Source of the DNA: Bacteroidota bacterium
GTDB taxonomy: Bacteria > Bacteroidota > Bacteroidia > Bacteroidales > Dysgonomonadaceae
Assembly: GCA_023388315.1 (NCBI GenBank)
Contig: JAEWGM010000029.1
Coordinates: 1-11,424 of the forward strand
Length of the DNA: 11,424 nt
Direction of reading: 5' to 3'
The stretch's first letter is position 1, and every line of letters begins with the position of its first letter. The notes under the pieces are model-generated. The model was not told the origin of the DNA. It searched no databases and worked only from the letters and a program-made list of their open reading frames with translations. Positions 1-5,630 of this stretch are shown here, piece after piece. Both the position numbers and the translations under genes were made by a program.

Positions 1-465
1 AGGCGAAGAGTGGAATTATTAAACGGAACACAGGTAATTAAGTTGGGCTTTCAGCCCGCCATTTCGATAATTCATCTGTAACCCAACGTGGTGCGTTGGG
101 CTGAAATAAACCGGGCCTTCAGCCCGAAACCGCAAATGACACGGATTGACAAGAAAGTCACAACGTGGCGTCAGAGAAAAGCGTAGGGCAACGCCCTACG
201 AGTTTAGGCAATATATAAAAAAGCTCTGTAGGAGCGTAAGACAATCATTTGCAGTTACGGACACTAAATCAAGCTTGCAGCCCCGGGTAAGCCACAAATA
301 ACACAGATGTTCACGAATATAAATCGACTTTGTCGATTTTATTCGTGGTTATTTGGGCCATTCGTGGCAAAAGCGCTTTGCAAAAGCTTGCGAACGAGAG
401 CTTTCGTTTTAAACACGGATATCTTTAACTGTTCCAAGTCCTGCCACTTCGGGCGGATATGTAGG
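1..465 (+). repeat. Dispersed stem-loop repeat, left copy (inverted relative to right end)
   Basis: This is a non-coding mosaic of short palindromes. Bases 1-127 are the exact reverse complement of 11298-11424. From base 128 to about 465 the similarity to the right end continues with substitutions and indels; shared blocks include the stem-loop at 182-200 (CGTAGGGC, loop AAC, GCCCTACG), the segment reading CTGTAGGAGCGTAAG near 226-240, GGGTAAGCCACAAAT near 285-299, and CCACTTCGGGCGG near 445-457. A long hairpin lies at 312-347: two 8-bp stems separated by one bulged T, loop TTT. Another stem is CCCAACG/CGTTGGG at 82-100. Open frames here, including one from 307 to 564, only translate the repeat. 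No transposase is present. It could be a REP/MITE-like family; I do not recognise it by name. Confidence 0.85.
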
Positions 466-550
466 TGTTCAGGTAGGTGCTCTCTCAAAAGGATAAACAC
501 ACCTATGACGCAGGTTTTAAAGATTTGTGTAGACTGTATATGTTTAGCTA
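466..550. other. Gene-free spacer between left repeat and the Hva1-type gene
   Basis: This stretch joins the end of the recognisable repeat to the 3' end of the small minus-strand gene. It has no convincing open frame, promoter or strong hairpin. No clear terminator follows the gene ending at 551. Confidence 0.5.
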
Positions 551-763
551 TCATATCTTGGTAAGCGCCGAACCTTTATGAGCGGCAATATGATCGGTTT
601 TGCTGCTTTTAATTTCGTATTGAGGGTCGGTTTCAGTCGCGTGGTGCGTATATCCTTTATAGTTGAAATCTTTGGTGTGAACTTTAATAATGGTTCCCGA
701 AACCCTGCCGGCTTCTGAATTCCAACTTACTTTATCGCCCACCTTAAATTTTTTTGTTGCCAT
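551..763 (-). CDS. Hva1 TUDOR-domain (DUF2945) small protein
   Basis: A 70-residue soluble protein that fits the DUF2945/Hva1_TUDOR family over its whole length. Recognisable blocks are FKVGDKVSWNSEAGRVSGTI near residues 6-25, YKGYTHHATETDPQYEIKS near 35-53 and DHIAAHKGSALTKI at the C-terminus. The family has a small SH3/Tudor-like barrel and no established biochemical function; the hypervirulence name comes from a fungal relative. The frame stays open upstream to 886, but that extension runs over the spacer and into the preceding gene and does not look like protein, so the ATG at 763 is chosen. The gene starts 37 nt after the stop of the RIC gene on the same strand, with no promoter motif seen between them, so co-transcription is likely. 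A stress role is inference from context. Confidence 0.88.
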   Translation of the reverse strand: MATKKFKVGDKVSWNSEAGRVSGTIIKVHTKDFNYKGYTHHATETDPQYEIKSSKTDHIAAHKGSALTKI

Positions 764-800
764 AATACTTGTTTTTTGTGGTTTAACAGTACAATATTTC

Positions 801-1523
801 CTACAAATTTGTTTTTTCAAACTCAATGGCTGCAGGAAACAAAATATTGTTTTCGAGATGAATATGCCTGTGCAAATCGTCTTCAAATTCTTTCAACAAA
901 TTCAGCGTTACCCTGTAGGTGTTGCAGCCATCGGACGGCGTTTCGTAATTGTTGCTCAATTCACTTATTTTTCTGAACCGCACGCCTTCGTTGTCGTGCT
1001 CCTGATGCATCACATTAATCGGATTTTCAATGCTTCCAAACGGCGGACGATTCAATCTTTCGCCTTTTGCTTTCTTTGCCACCATATCGCGGATTACTGG
1101 GAACAAGATGTTTTCTTCCTTGCTCATATGCGCCATTAATTCCTGCGCGGATTGGTTGAACAATTCTTCTATTTCGTACAATTCCGGATGTTGTTCGCCG
1201 TGAACCTCAGCAATTCGCGCCAAATAGGGCGTTATCTCGGGTATTTTCTCGGTTACGTATCGGTGATGCGTTTTTTCGATGTAATCGGCGAGCAGATCAA
1301 TGGGCCACGATGTAAAATCAATATCGGCGCGCTCTTTTTTGTTTAATACTTCCGATAATTGGTGTAAAATTACATTCTCATCTATTCCCTTTTCTTTGCA
1401 GGCAACTGCAATGCTTCGGTTTCCATTACAGCAGAAATCAATGTTGTGCGATTTGAAGATAGAAGCAGCTTTATAGTTTTCCGCTACAATTTTCCCAATA
1501 ATACTGTTTGAATTTATTTCCAT
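801..1523 (-). CDS. ric: Iron-sulfur cluster repair di-iron protein, RIC/ScdA/YtfE family
   Basis: A cytosolic 240-residue protein that repairs iron centres damaged by NO or oxidative stress, probably by supplying iron from a hemerythrin-like di-iron site. Residues about 5-60 form the ScdA_N (DUF542) domain with the signature Cys-Cys pair (Cys31, Cys32) in IDFCCNGNRS. The rest is the hemerythrin HHE-like four-helix bundle, with candidate iron ligands in HHRYVTE (His86/His87), AHMSKEENILFP (His132, Glu136), MHQEHD (His173, His176) and HIHLENNILFP (His220/His222, Glu224). The repeated EEN/ENN-ILFP motif marks the two related helices. Length agrees with the family (E. coli YtfE is about 220 residues). 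The gene lies 75 nt downstream of the NO reductase gene on the same strand and has no promoter motif of its own, so it probably depends on the same transcript, possibly tuned by the hairpin between them. Names in use are ric, scdA, ytfE and dnrN. Confidence 0.93.
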   Translation of the reverse strand: MEINSNSIIGKIVAENYKAASIFKSHNIDFCCNGNRSIAVACKEKGIDENVILHQLSEVLNKKERADIDFTSWPIDLLADYIEKTHHRYVTEKIPEITPYLARIAEVHGEQHPELYEIEELFNQSAQELMAHMSKEENILFPVIRDMVAKKAKGERLNRPPFGSIENPINVMHQEHDNEGVRFRKISELSNNYETPSDGCNTYRVTLNLLKEFEDDLHRHIHLENNILFPAAIEFEKTNL

Positions 1524-1536
1524 TTTTCTGTGATTT

Positions 1537-1576
1537 TTAAAAAGAACTGCACGCTCGCCAAAATTGGTGAACGCAC
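1537..1576 (-). terminator. Candidate terminator or attenuator between norB and ric
   Basis: On minus-strand RNA the arms at 1576-1566 and 1559-1549 form an 11-bp stem with one A-C mismatch and three G-U pairs, a loop of AAUUUU, and the 3' sequence AGTTCTTTTT. The stem is strand-specific: three positions that are G-U pairs in minus-strand RNA would be A-C or C-A mismatches on the plus strand, which suggests it acts in the norB transcript. Partial termination would lower ric and hva1 expression relative to norB. The U-run is interrupted, so an mRNA stability element is also possible. Confidence 0.5.
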
Positions 1577-1598
1577 AACTCGTGTTTGATTTGTTTTT

Positions 1599-3830
1599 TT
1601 ATTTTAATAGGGGGTTTCTATTTTTTCTGATAGTTAATTGATACACAAACAAGAACAATGTTATGGTTCCGATGCCGAAGATGGTGTCGCCAACCACGCG
1701 CAGCCATTTAAAGGCGTTCACAACAGGTTGCTGCATAAATTCGGCAGAGCGGGCGTACCACATTCCGTGATTTACGCTGGCGAATGTTTGCATCAATCCC
1801 ACGGGCAACAGGCTGATAAACACCATTAAAAGCAAGCCGATGTTCAATGACCAAAAGGTGAACTTAATAAGTTTATCGTTCCATTTTTGCTTGCGATACA
1901 TGCTGCGAAGCACAAACAGAATCAACCCGATTCCCAGCATTCCGTAAACTCCGAAAAGTGCCGCGTGTCCGTGAACGGGAGTTGTGTTTAGCCCCTGCAT
2001 GTAATACAACGCGATGGGCGGATTTATGATAAACCCGAAAATTCCCGCTCCCAAAAAGTTCCAGAATGAAACCGATAATAAAAAGTAAATTGGCCACTTA
2101 TAATCGTCTAACCATTCGGTTGACTTGCTCATGCGGTAATTGTGGAACGCCTCAAACCCAATCAACACTAAGGGCACCACTTCCAGCGCGCTAAATGTTG
2201 CGCCCAATGCCATAACGCCCGTTGGGGTACCGGTAAAATAAAGGTGATGGAATGTTCCCAGAATACCGCCTGCAAGGAAAATGATGGTAGCAAAAAGCAC
2301 GTTGTTGGTAGCCGATTTTATCCGCAGCAACCCCATTCTTACAAACAGAAATGCCGCCACAACGGTGGCAAACACTTCGAAGAAACCTTCCACCCACAAG
2401 TGAACTACCCACCAGCGCCAGTATTCCGCAATAGCAAGGTTTGTGGTGCGCCCCCACATGAGGCCGGCAGCATAAAAAAACGCTATGGCGAAGCACGAAA
2501 TCAAGAAAAGTATCAACAACCCTTTTTCGCTTGTTCCTTTCTTAATAATGGGAAGAATGGGGCGAATCATTAACGCCAGCCAAAGGAAGAGTCCCACCAC
2601 GAGCAGTATTTGCCAAAACCTGCCCAAGTCCACATATTCGTAGCCTTGATGTCCGAACCAGAAGTTTTCCACCAATCCTAATTTTTGCATCACGCCAAAC
2701 CATTGTCCGATAAGTGAACCGCCCACAACAACAAGCAGCGCGATGAACAAAACGTTCACCCCAAGTTTCTGAAATTTGGGGTCTTTTCCTTGCAACGATG
2801 GCGCGATGTACAACCCCGTGGCCAACCAAGCGGTAGCAATCCAGAAAATGGCCAATTGCACATGCCACGTGCGTGTGATGGAATAAGGGAGGAAGCCGGC
2901 GATATCGATGCCGTAAAGTCCATCGCCTTCCACACCGTAGTGCGCCGTGAGAATACCCAGCATTACTTGCGCCAGAATCAGAATATTTACAATCCAGAAA
3001 TACTTTTTCGTGGCACGCATAGATGGCGTAATGGTTTGGTTCATCAGCGGATCATCCACCGGCTTTAAAATTTCTTCCTGCTGCGTGCGCGCTTGCACAA
3101 ACACTAAAATTCCGATTCCCACCAATAACATAATGATGCTGAAGCCCGTCCAAAGCACCAAATCCCCGGTTGGCTCGTTGCCAATTTGAGAATCGTTTGG
3201 CCAGTTGTGGGTGTAGGTTATGTCCATTCCCGGACGTTCAGTAACACACGCCCACGATGCCCAAAAGAAAAACTGCGCCATTTTTTCGGCTCTCACCTCA
3301 TCTTTAATTGCGTTTTTAGGGATAGCGTAGTCTGAACGCAGTTTGTCCATAGCCGGATCATTCATAAACAAAGAAGTATAGTACGATTTCAGGTATTCAA
3401 ACGCCTCAATTCTCTCGTCTGCAATGGTTAGTGTTCCTGTTGTTTCGTCGTATGTGTTTTTGCGTAAGAATGTTTGAAGACGCTTTTCCAGCATCGCTTT
3501 TTGTTCTAAGTTTTGCGATTCGAAATCGCCTCCCGCCCATTTATTTAAGAGAAATTGCGCTTCGCGGTGAAGATAATCAGCCGTCCAATCGGGAGCCACG
3601 TAGGCGCCGTGCCCCCAAATTGACCCTACTTCCTGTCCACCAATGCTTTGCCATACATTTTGTCCGTCTTTAATATCGTTTCCTGTAAAAAGAACGTTTC
3701 CCGATTCATCTACTACCTGTTCGGGCACGGGTGGCGCTTTCTGGTAGATCTGATTGCCGTAAAACAGCAATACTCCGAATGAAATTCCCACTACCAGCAA
3801 GAGTGCGATCCAAAGTTTTCTGTGTGTCAT
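1599..3830 (-). CDS. norB: Quinol-dependent nitric oxide reductase (qNor)
   Basis: An inner-membrane enzyme of 743 residues that reduces 2 NO to N2O with electrons from quinol. It is a heme-copper oxidase superfamily member in which non-heme iron replaces copper. One N-terminal membrane helix (about 7-25) is followed by a hydrophilic cytochrome-c-like region (about 30-220) with no CxxCH heme site, which is the mark of the single-subunit quinol type. About 13 further helices follow. Expected ligands are all present: His323 (TWHVQLAIFW) and His622 for heme b, His620 for heme b3, and His477, His528 and His529 for FeB. Glu481 in HLWVEGFFE matches the FeB-site glutamate. The 52-residue spacing from His477 to His529 matches that in cNor. 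The gene lies 112 nt downstream of the Rrf2 regulator and upstream of ric. It is also called norZ; cytochrome oxidase is excluded by the missing Tyr-His site and by Glu481. Confidence 0.95.
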   Translation of the reverse strand: MTHRKLWIALLLVVGISFGVLLFYGNQIYQKAPPVPEQVVDESGNVLFTGNDIKDGQNVWQSIGGQEVGSIWGHGAYVAPDWTADYLHREAQFLLNKWAGGDFESQNLEQKAMLEKRLQTFLRKNTYDETTGTLTIADERIEAFEYLKSYYTSLFMNDPAMDKLRSDYAIPKNAIKDEVRAEKMAQFFFWASWACVTERPGMDITYTHNWPNDSQIGNEPTGDLVLWTGFSIIMLLVGIGILVFVQARTQQEEILKPVDDPLMNQTITPSMRATKKYFWIVNILILAQVMLGILTAHYGVEGDGLYGIDIAGFLPYSITRTWHVQLAIFWIATAWLATGLYIAPSLQGKDPKFQKLGVNVLFIALLVVVGGSLIGQWFGVMQKLGLVENFWFGHQGYEYVDLGRFWQILLVVGLFLWLALMIRPILPIIKKGTSEKGLLILFLISCFAIAFFYAAGLMWGRTTNLAIAEYWRWWVVHLWVEGFFEVFATVVAAFLFVRMGLLRIKSATNNVLFATIIFLAGGILGTFHHLYFTGTPTGVMALGATFSALEVVPLVLIGFEAFHNYRMSKSTEWLDDYKWPIYFLLSVSFWNFLGAGIFGFIINPPIALYYMQGLNTTPVHGHAALFGVYGMLGIGLILFVLRSMYRKQKWNDKLIKFTFWSLNIGLLLMVFISLLPVGLMQTFASVNHGMWYARSAEFMQQPVVNAFKWLRVVGDTIFGIGTITLFLFVYQLTIRKNRNPLLK

Positions 3831-3882
3831 AATTAAACGAGTTTAAGTGATTAGTAATTGGATTGATTAATATTGCAGCACA

Positions 3883-3894
3883 TTTATTAATAAA
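3883..3894. promoter_or_regulatory. Palindrome TTTATTAATAAA upstream of norB, candidate operator
   Basis: A perfect 12-bp palindrome lies 53 nt upstream of the norB start, and the flanks are partly symmetric (CATTTATTAA on one side, CAGTTTATTAA on the other strand). A weak promoter-like pair lies upstream of it on the minus strand: TTTG at 3937-3934 and TATATCCG at 3916-3909, 17 nt apart. The palindrome would then fall just after the start site, where a repressor could block. The region is AT-rich, so chance is a real alternative. Confidence 0.3.
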
Positions 3895-3942
3895 CTGTTA
3901 CGCTATTTCGGATATAAAGGTCTTAAATAGATTCAAAAAAAT

Positions 3943-4377
3943 TTATCTCAACAAAATCTTCATATTTTTTTCAAGTTTTGTAGCCATATCATACACTGTT
4001 GTTGATTTCAGCAAGGCTGTTAATTTTGTTCTTACTTCTGCAAATTGGCCATGCATAGGGCACGGATTAGTGCTGTTGCATCCTTTAAATCCCATCGGGC
4101 ACTGCCAAAATAATTCGTCACCGTCTATAACCGTTACAATATCGCTTAGTTTAACCGATTTCATTTTGTCGGCGCTAATGTCGAATCCGCCGTATGGCCC
4201 GGTGTGTGATGATACTAAGCCGTTTCTTGACAACGTTCCCAGTATTTTTGCAGTGAATGCCTCCGGTGTGTCGGTTTTTTTTGAAATTTCTCCAATGGTG
4301 ACTCTTTTCCCATCAATGGATTGAATAGCAATATAAACCAATGCTTTTATGCCGTATTTGCAAGTTTTTGAGAACAT
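3943..4377 (-). CDS. Rrf2-family transcriptional regulator, NsrR-like, probable NO or Fe-S sensor
   Basis: A 144-residue DNA-binding protein. An N-terminal winged helix-turn-helix (about 1-65) includes the typical start MFSKTCKYGIKALVYIA, the recognition region TPEAFTAKILGTLSRNGLV, and the wing with GPYGGF (residues 60-65). After the dimerisation helix come three cysteines, Cys93, Cys100 and Cys106 (spacing C-x6-C-x5-C, in CPMGFKGCNSTNPCP), placed like the Fe-S ligands of IscR and NsrR. By analogy, a cluster here would let it sense NO or cluster status. It lies directly upstream of the NO reductase on the same strand and has its own promoter, so control of norB and ric, and of itself, is likely but inferred. 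Other Rrf2 proteins of this cysteine pattern may respond to redox or iron-sulfur demand, so a specific name such as nsrR is not given. Confidence 0.9.
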   Translation of the reverse strand: MFSKTCKYGIKALVYIAIQSIDGKRVTIGEISKKTDTPEAFTAKILGTLSRNGLVSSHTGPYGGFDISADKMKSVKLSDIVTVIDGDELFWQCPMGFKGCNSTNPCPMHGQFAEVRTKLTALLKSTTVYDMATKLEKNMKILLR

Positions 4378-4386
4378 CTGTCATCC

Positions 4387-4398
4387 TTTGCTTGCAAA
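4387..4398. promoter_or_regulatory. Inverted repeat TTTGC-TT-GCAAA at the regulator promoter, candidate autoregulatory operator
   Basis: Perfect 5-bp arms are separated by two bases. The repeat overlaps the -7 box of the Rrf2 promoter (4402-4395) and covers the expected start site. This position suits autorepression by the Rrf2 protein. The arms are short, so support is modest. Confidence 0.35.
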
Positions 4399-4425
4399 TG
4401 TAAACTATATTTGATGAAATGCAAA
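4395..4425 (-). promoter_or_regulatory. Bacteroidota-type promoter for the Rrf2 regulator
   Basis: Read on the minus strand, the -33 element TTTG (4425-4422) is followed after exactly 19 nt by the -7 element TACATTTG (4402-4395), matching the TTTG-N19-TAnnTTTG consensus of the Bacteroidota primary sigma factor. The start site would lie near 4388, giving a short leader of about 10 nt before the ATG at 4377. Confidence 0.75.
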
Positions 4426-4580
4426 GAAAATTAACTTATATTTTTTTGATGATTTAGCAAATCGAACTGACAATAAGACTATTACTATTACAAACAGAAG
4501 ATGTGCTGTTTAAAATCATTATAATTAAGCGAAACGGAACAAAATGTTCATCACTTCAAACTAGGTATCTAGGAATGCAT
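4426..4580. other. AT-rich spacer between lysO and the regulator
   Basis: No gene is seen here. A small stem (GAACA, loop AAA, TGTTC) at 4537-4549 lies about 30 nt after the stop of the LysO gene. It could end that transcript, but it is short and lacks a clean U-run. Confidence 0.35.
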
Positions 4581-5183
4581 TTAAAAACTTAAAAAGAAAC
4601 TCATCCACAGTGGCACGGAAAAATCGATTATCATCCCGTGAAAAAGAGCGACAACCACATAATCTGTTCCCGAAAATCTTGTGATGATGGGCAGTGTGGT
4701 ATCCATGGTGGTGGCGCCTCCGGCGGAAATGGGCGCGAGTTTCCCGAAGTATTTCACCATCCATGGGGCGGCAATCAGCACAATAAATTCACGCATAATG
4801 TTAGCCAGTAAGGCCACGGTTCCCAATTCTGCGCCACGAAATTCGGTAATCAGAATGCTCGATAAAGAATAATATGCGAATCCCGCTCCCACACTCAAGC
4901 AATCGGTGAGCGTCCTGTCGGGGAGCAGCAAGCTGATGAGGGCTACGCCCGCGAATGTTCCCACGGTGGTGGCAATGGGCACCAAGGCGATTTTGAAACC
5001 GAACCGTTTTACGGCCACAAACATATTTTTGCTCGATCCTATCTGAATTCCCACAAAAAATAGCAGCACAAATAGCACCCATTTAGAAATGTCGCTGTTT
5101 AATAACGCGTTGGGAATAGCGTCTAAAATAGCCAGCACAACACCCATGGCAAAAACCACCAAGTACAGAACCGATTGTTTCAT
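4581..5183 (-). CDS. lysO: LysO-family lysine exporter, C-terminal (large) half
   Basis: A 200-residue, very hydrophobic inner-membrane protein with about six membrane helices, matching the C-terminal part of the LysO (YbjE, DUF340) family, which exports L-lysine and toxic lysine analogues in E. coli. Family-like stretches are FVGIQIGSSKNMF near residues 43-55, SVGAGFAYYSLSSILI near 96-111, and the REFIVLIAAPWMVKYFGKLA and GGATTMDTTLPII segments in the second half. Its ATG overlaps the stop of the upstream half by four bases (ATGA, 5183-5180), so translation is probably coupled. The two halves together (93 + 200 residues) equal a normal single-chain LysO of about 299 residues. This split arrangement occurs in Bacteroidota and is not a frameshift. 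The exact substrate is not shown by the sequence. Confidence 0.82.
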   Translation of the reverse strand: MKQSVLYLVVFAMGVVLAILDAIPNALLNSDISKWVLFVLLFFVGIQIGSSKNMFVAVKRFGFKIALVPIATTVGTFAGVALISLLLPDRTLTDCLSVGAGFAYYSLSSILITEFRGAELGTVALLANIMREFIVLIAAPWMVKYFGKLAPISAGGATTMDTTLPIITRFSGTDYVVVALFHGMIIDFSVPLWMSFFLSF

Positions 5184-5461
5184 GATTTGCTGCTTTTCTT
5201 CTTAAAAAACTTGCGGTACACCCACCAAGCGCAAAGAATGCTGCCAAGTATGCCGCCCACGGTAAGAATAAACGCGTCTAACCCAATAAACAGAAAGTTA
5301 TTTACCACTTGCTCGTTGGCGCCCACCGAAACTCCCAAGAAAAAGAGTAACAGAACAATAATAACGCTCAATGCCGTGCCAACGTGTTTTATGAACGACG
5401 CGTTTCGCAAAAAATATCCGGTTAAAATACCTGCTAAAATAATAAGAACAATATGCAGCAT
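5180..5461 (-). CDS. LysO-family lysine exporter, N-terminal (small) half
   Basis: A 93-residue membrane protein starting MLHIVLIILAGILTGYFLRN, with about three membrane helices and the LFFLGVSVGANEQV motif that opens the LysO/DUF340 family. It ends in a lysine-rich tail (FFKKKSSKS) and probably pairs with the downstream 200-residue half to make one exporter. The frame is open to an ATG at 5506, but that codon lies upstream of the -7 promoter box at 5501-5494 and would not be transcribed, so the ATG at 5461 is chosen. The leader would then be about 25 nt. Confidence 0.8.
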   Translation of the reverse strand: MLHIVLIILAGILTGYFLRNASFIKHVGTALSVIIVLLLFFLGVSVGANEQVVNNFLFIGLDAFILTVGGILGSILCAWWVYRKFFKKKSSKS

Positions 5462-5493
5462 GACCGATGAGTTTAAGTGGCGAAAAATTTTTG

Positions 5494-5524
5494 CAAAGAT
5501 AAACAATGTTTACAAATGCAAAAA
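5494..5524 (-). promoter_or_regulatory. Bacteroidota-type promoter for the lysO pair
   Basis: Read on the minus strand, TTTTTG (5524-5519) is followed after 17 nt by TATCTTTG (5501-5494), a full match to TAnnTTTG. The spacer is slightly short for the consensus. The start site would be near 5487. This site decides the start codon of the small LysO half. Confidence 0.65.
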
Positions 5525-5601
5525 TTAGCACAAAAAGCCAAACTCTTTACTAAATTATCGTAATAGTGTGTTTAAATCTCTATTTCAATCCATAAATTCA
5601 C

Positions 5602-5609
5602 TACTTTTG
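5602..5609 (+). promoter_or_regulatory. -7 element for the outer-membrane protein gene
   Basis: TACTTTTG matches TAnnTTTG and lies 21 nt upstream of the ATG at 5631, giving a leader of about 15 nt. No good -33 TTTG is seen at the right distance, so an activator may be needed, or the box may be a chance match. Confidence 0.45.
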
Positions 5610-5630
5610 GGCATTCAAATATAGAAACCA

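Noticed and set aside
86..200. CRISPR-like or tRNA-like interpretation of the regular stem-loops at the left end
   Set aside because: The stems differ in sequence, there are no equal repeats with spacers, no cas genes, and no cloverleaf could be drawn.
307..564. 85-residue open frame on the plus strand
   Set aside because: It translates hairpin repeats, matches no family I know, and runs opposite to the 3' end of the Hva1-type gene.
690..1139. 149-residue open frame on the plus strand
   Set aside because: It is the complement of the RIC gene and the Hva1-type gene; both minus-strand genes have clear family motifs.
1599..3830. Cytochrome c oxidase subunit I or cytochrome c-dependent cNorB
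   Set aside because: FeB-site Glu481 and the missing oxidase Tyr-His motif indicate NO reductase, and the long N-terminal region without a CxxCH site indicates the single-subunit quinol type.
5180..5183. LysO as a broken, frameshifted gene
   Set aside because: Both parts have proper starts and stops with an ATGA overlap, and split LysO pairs are known in Bacteroidota.
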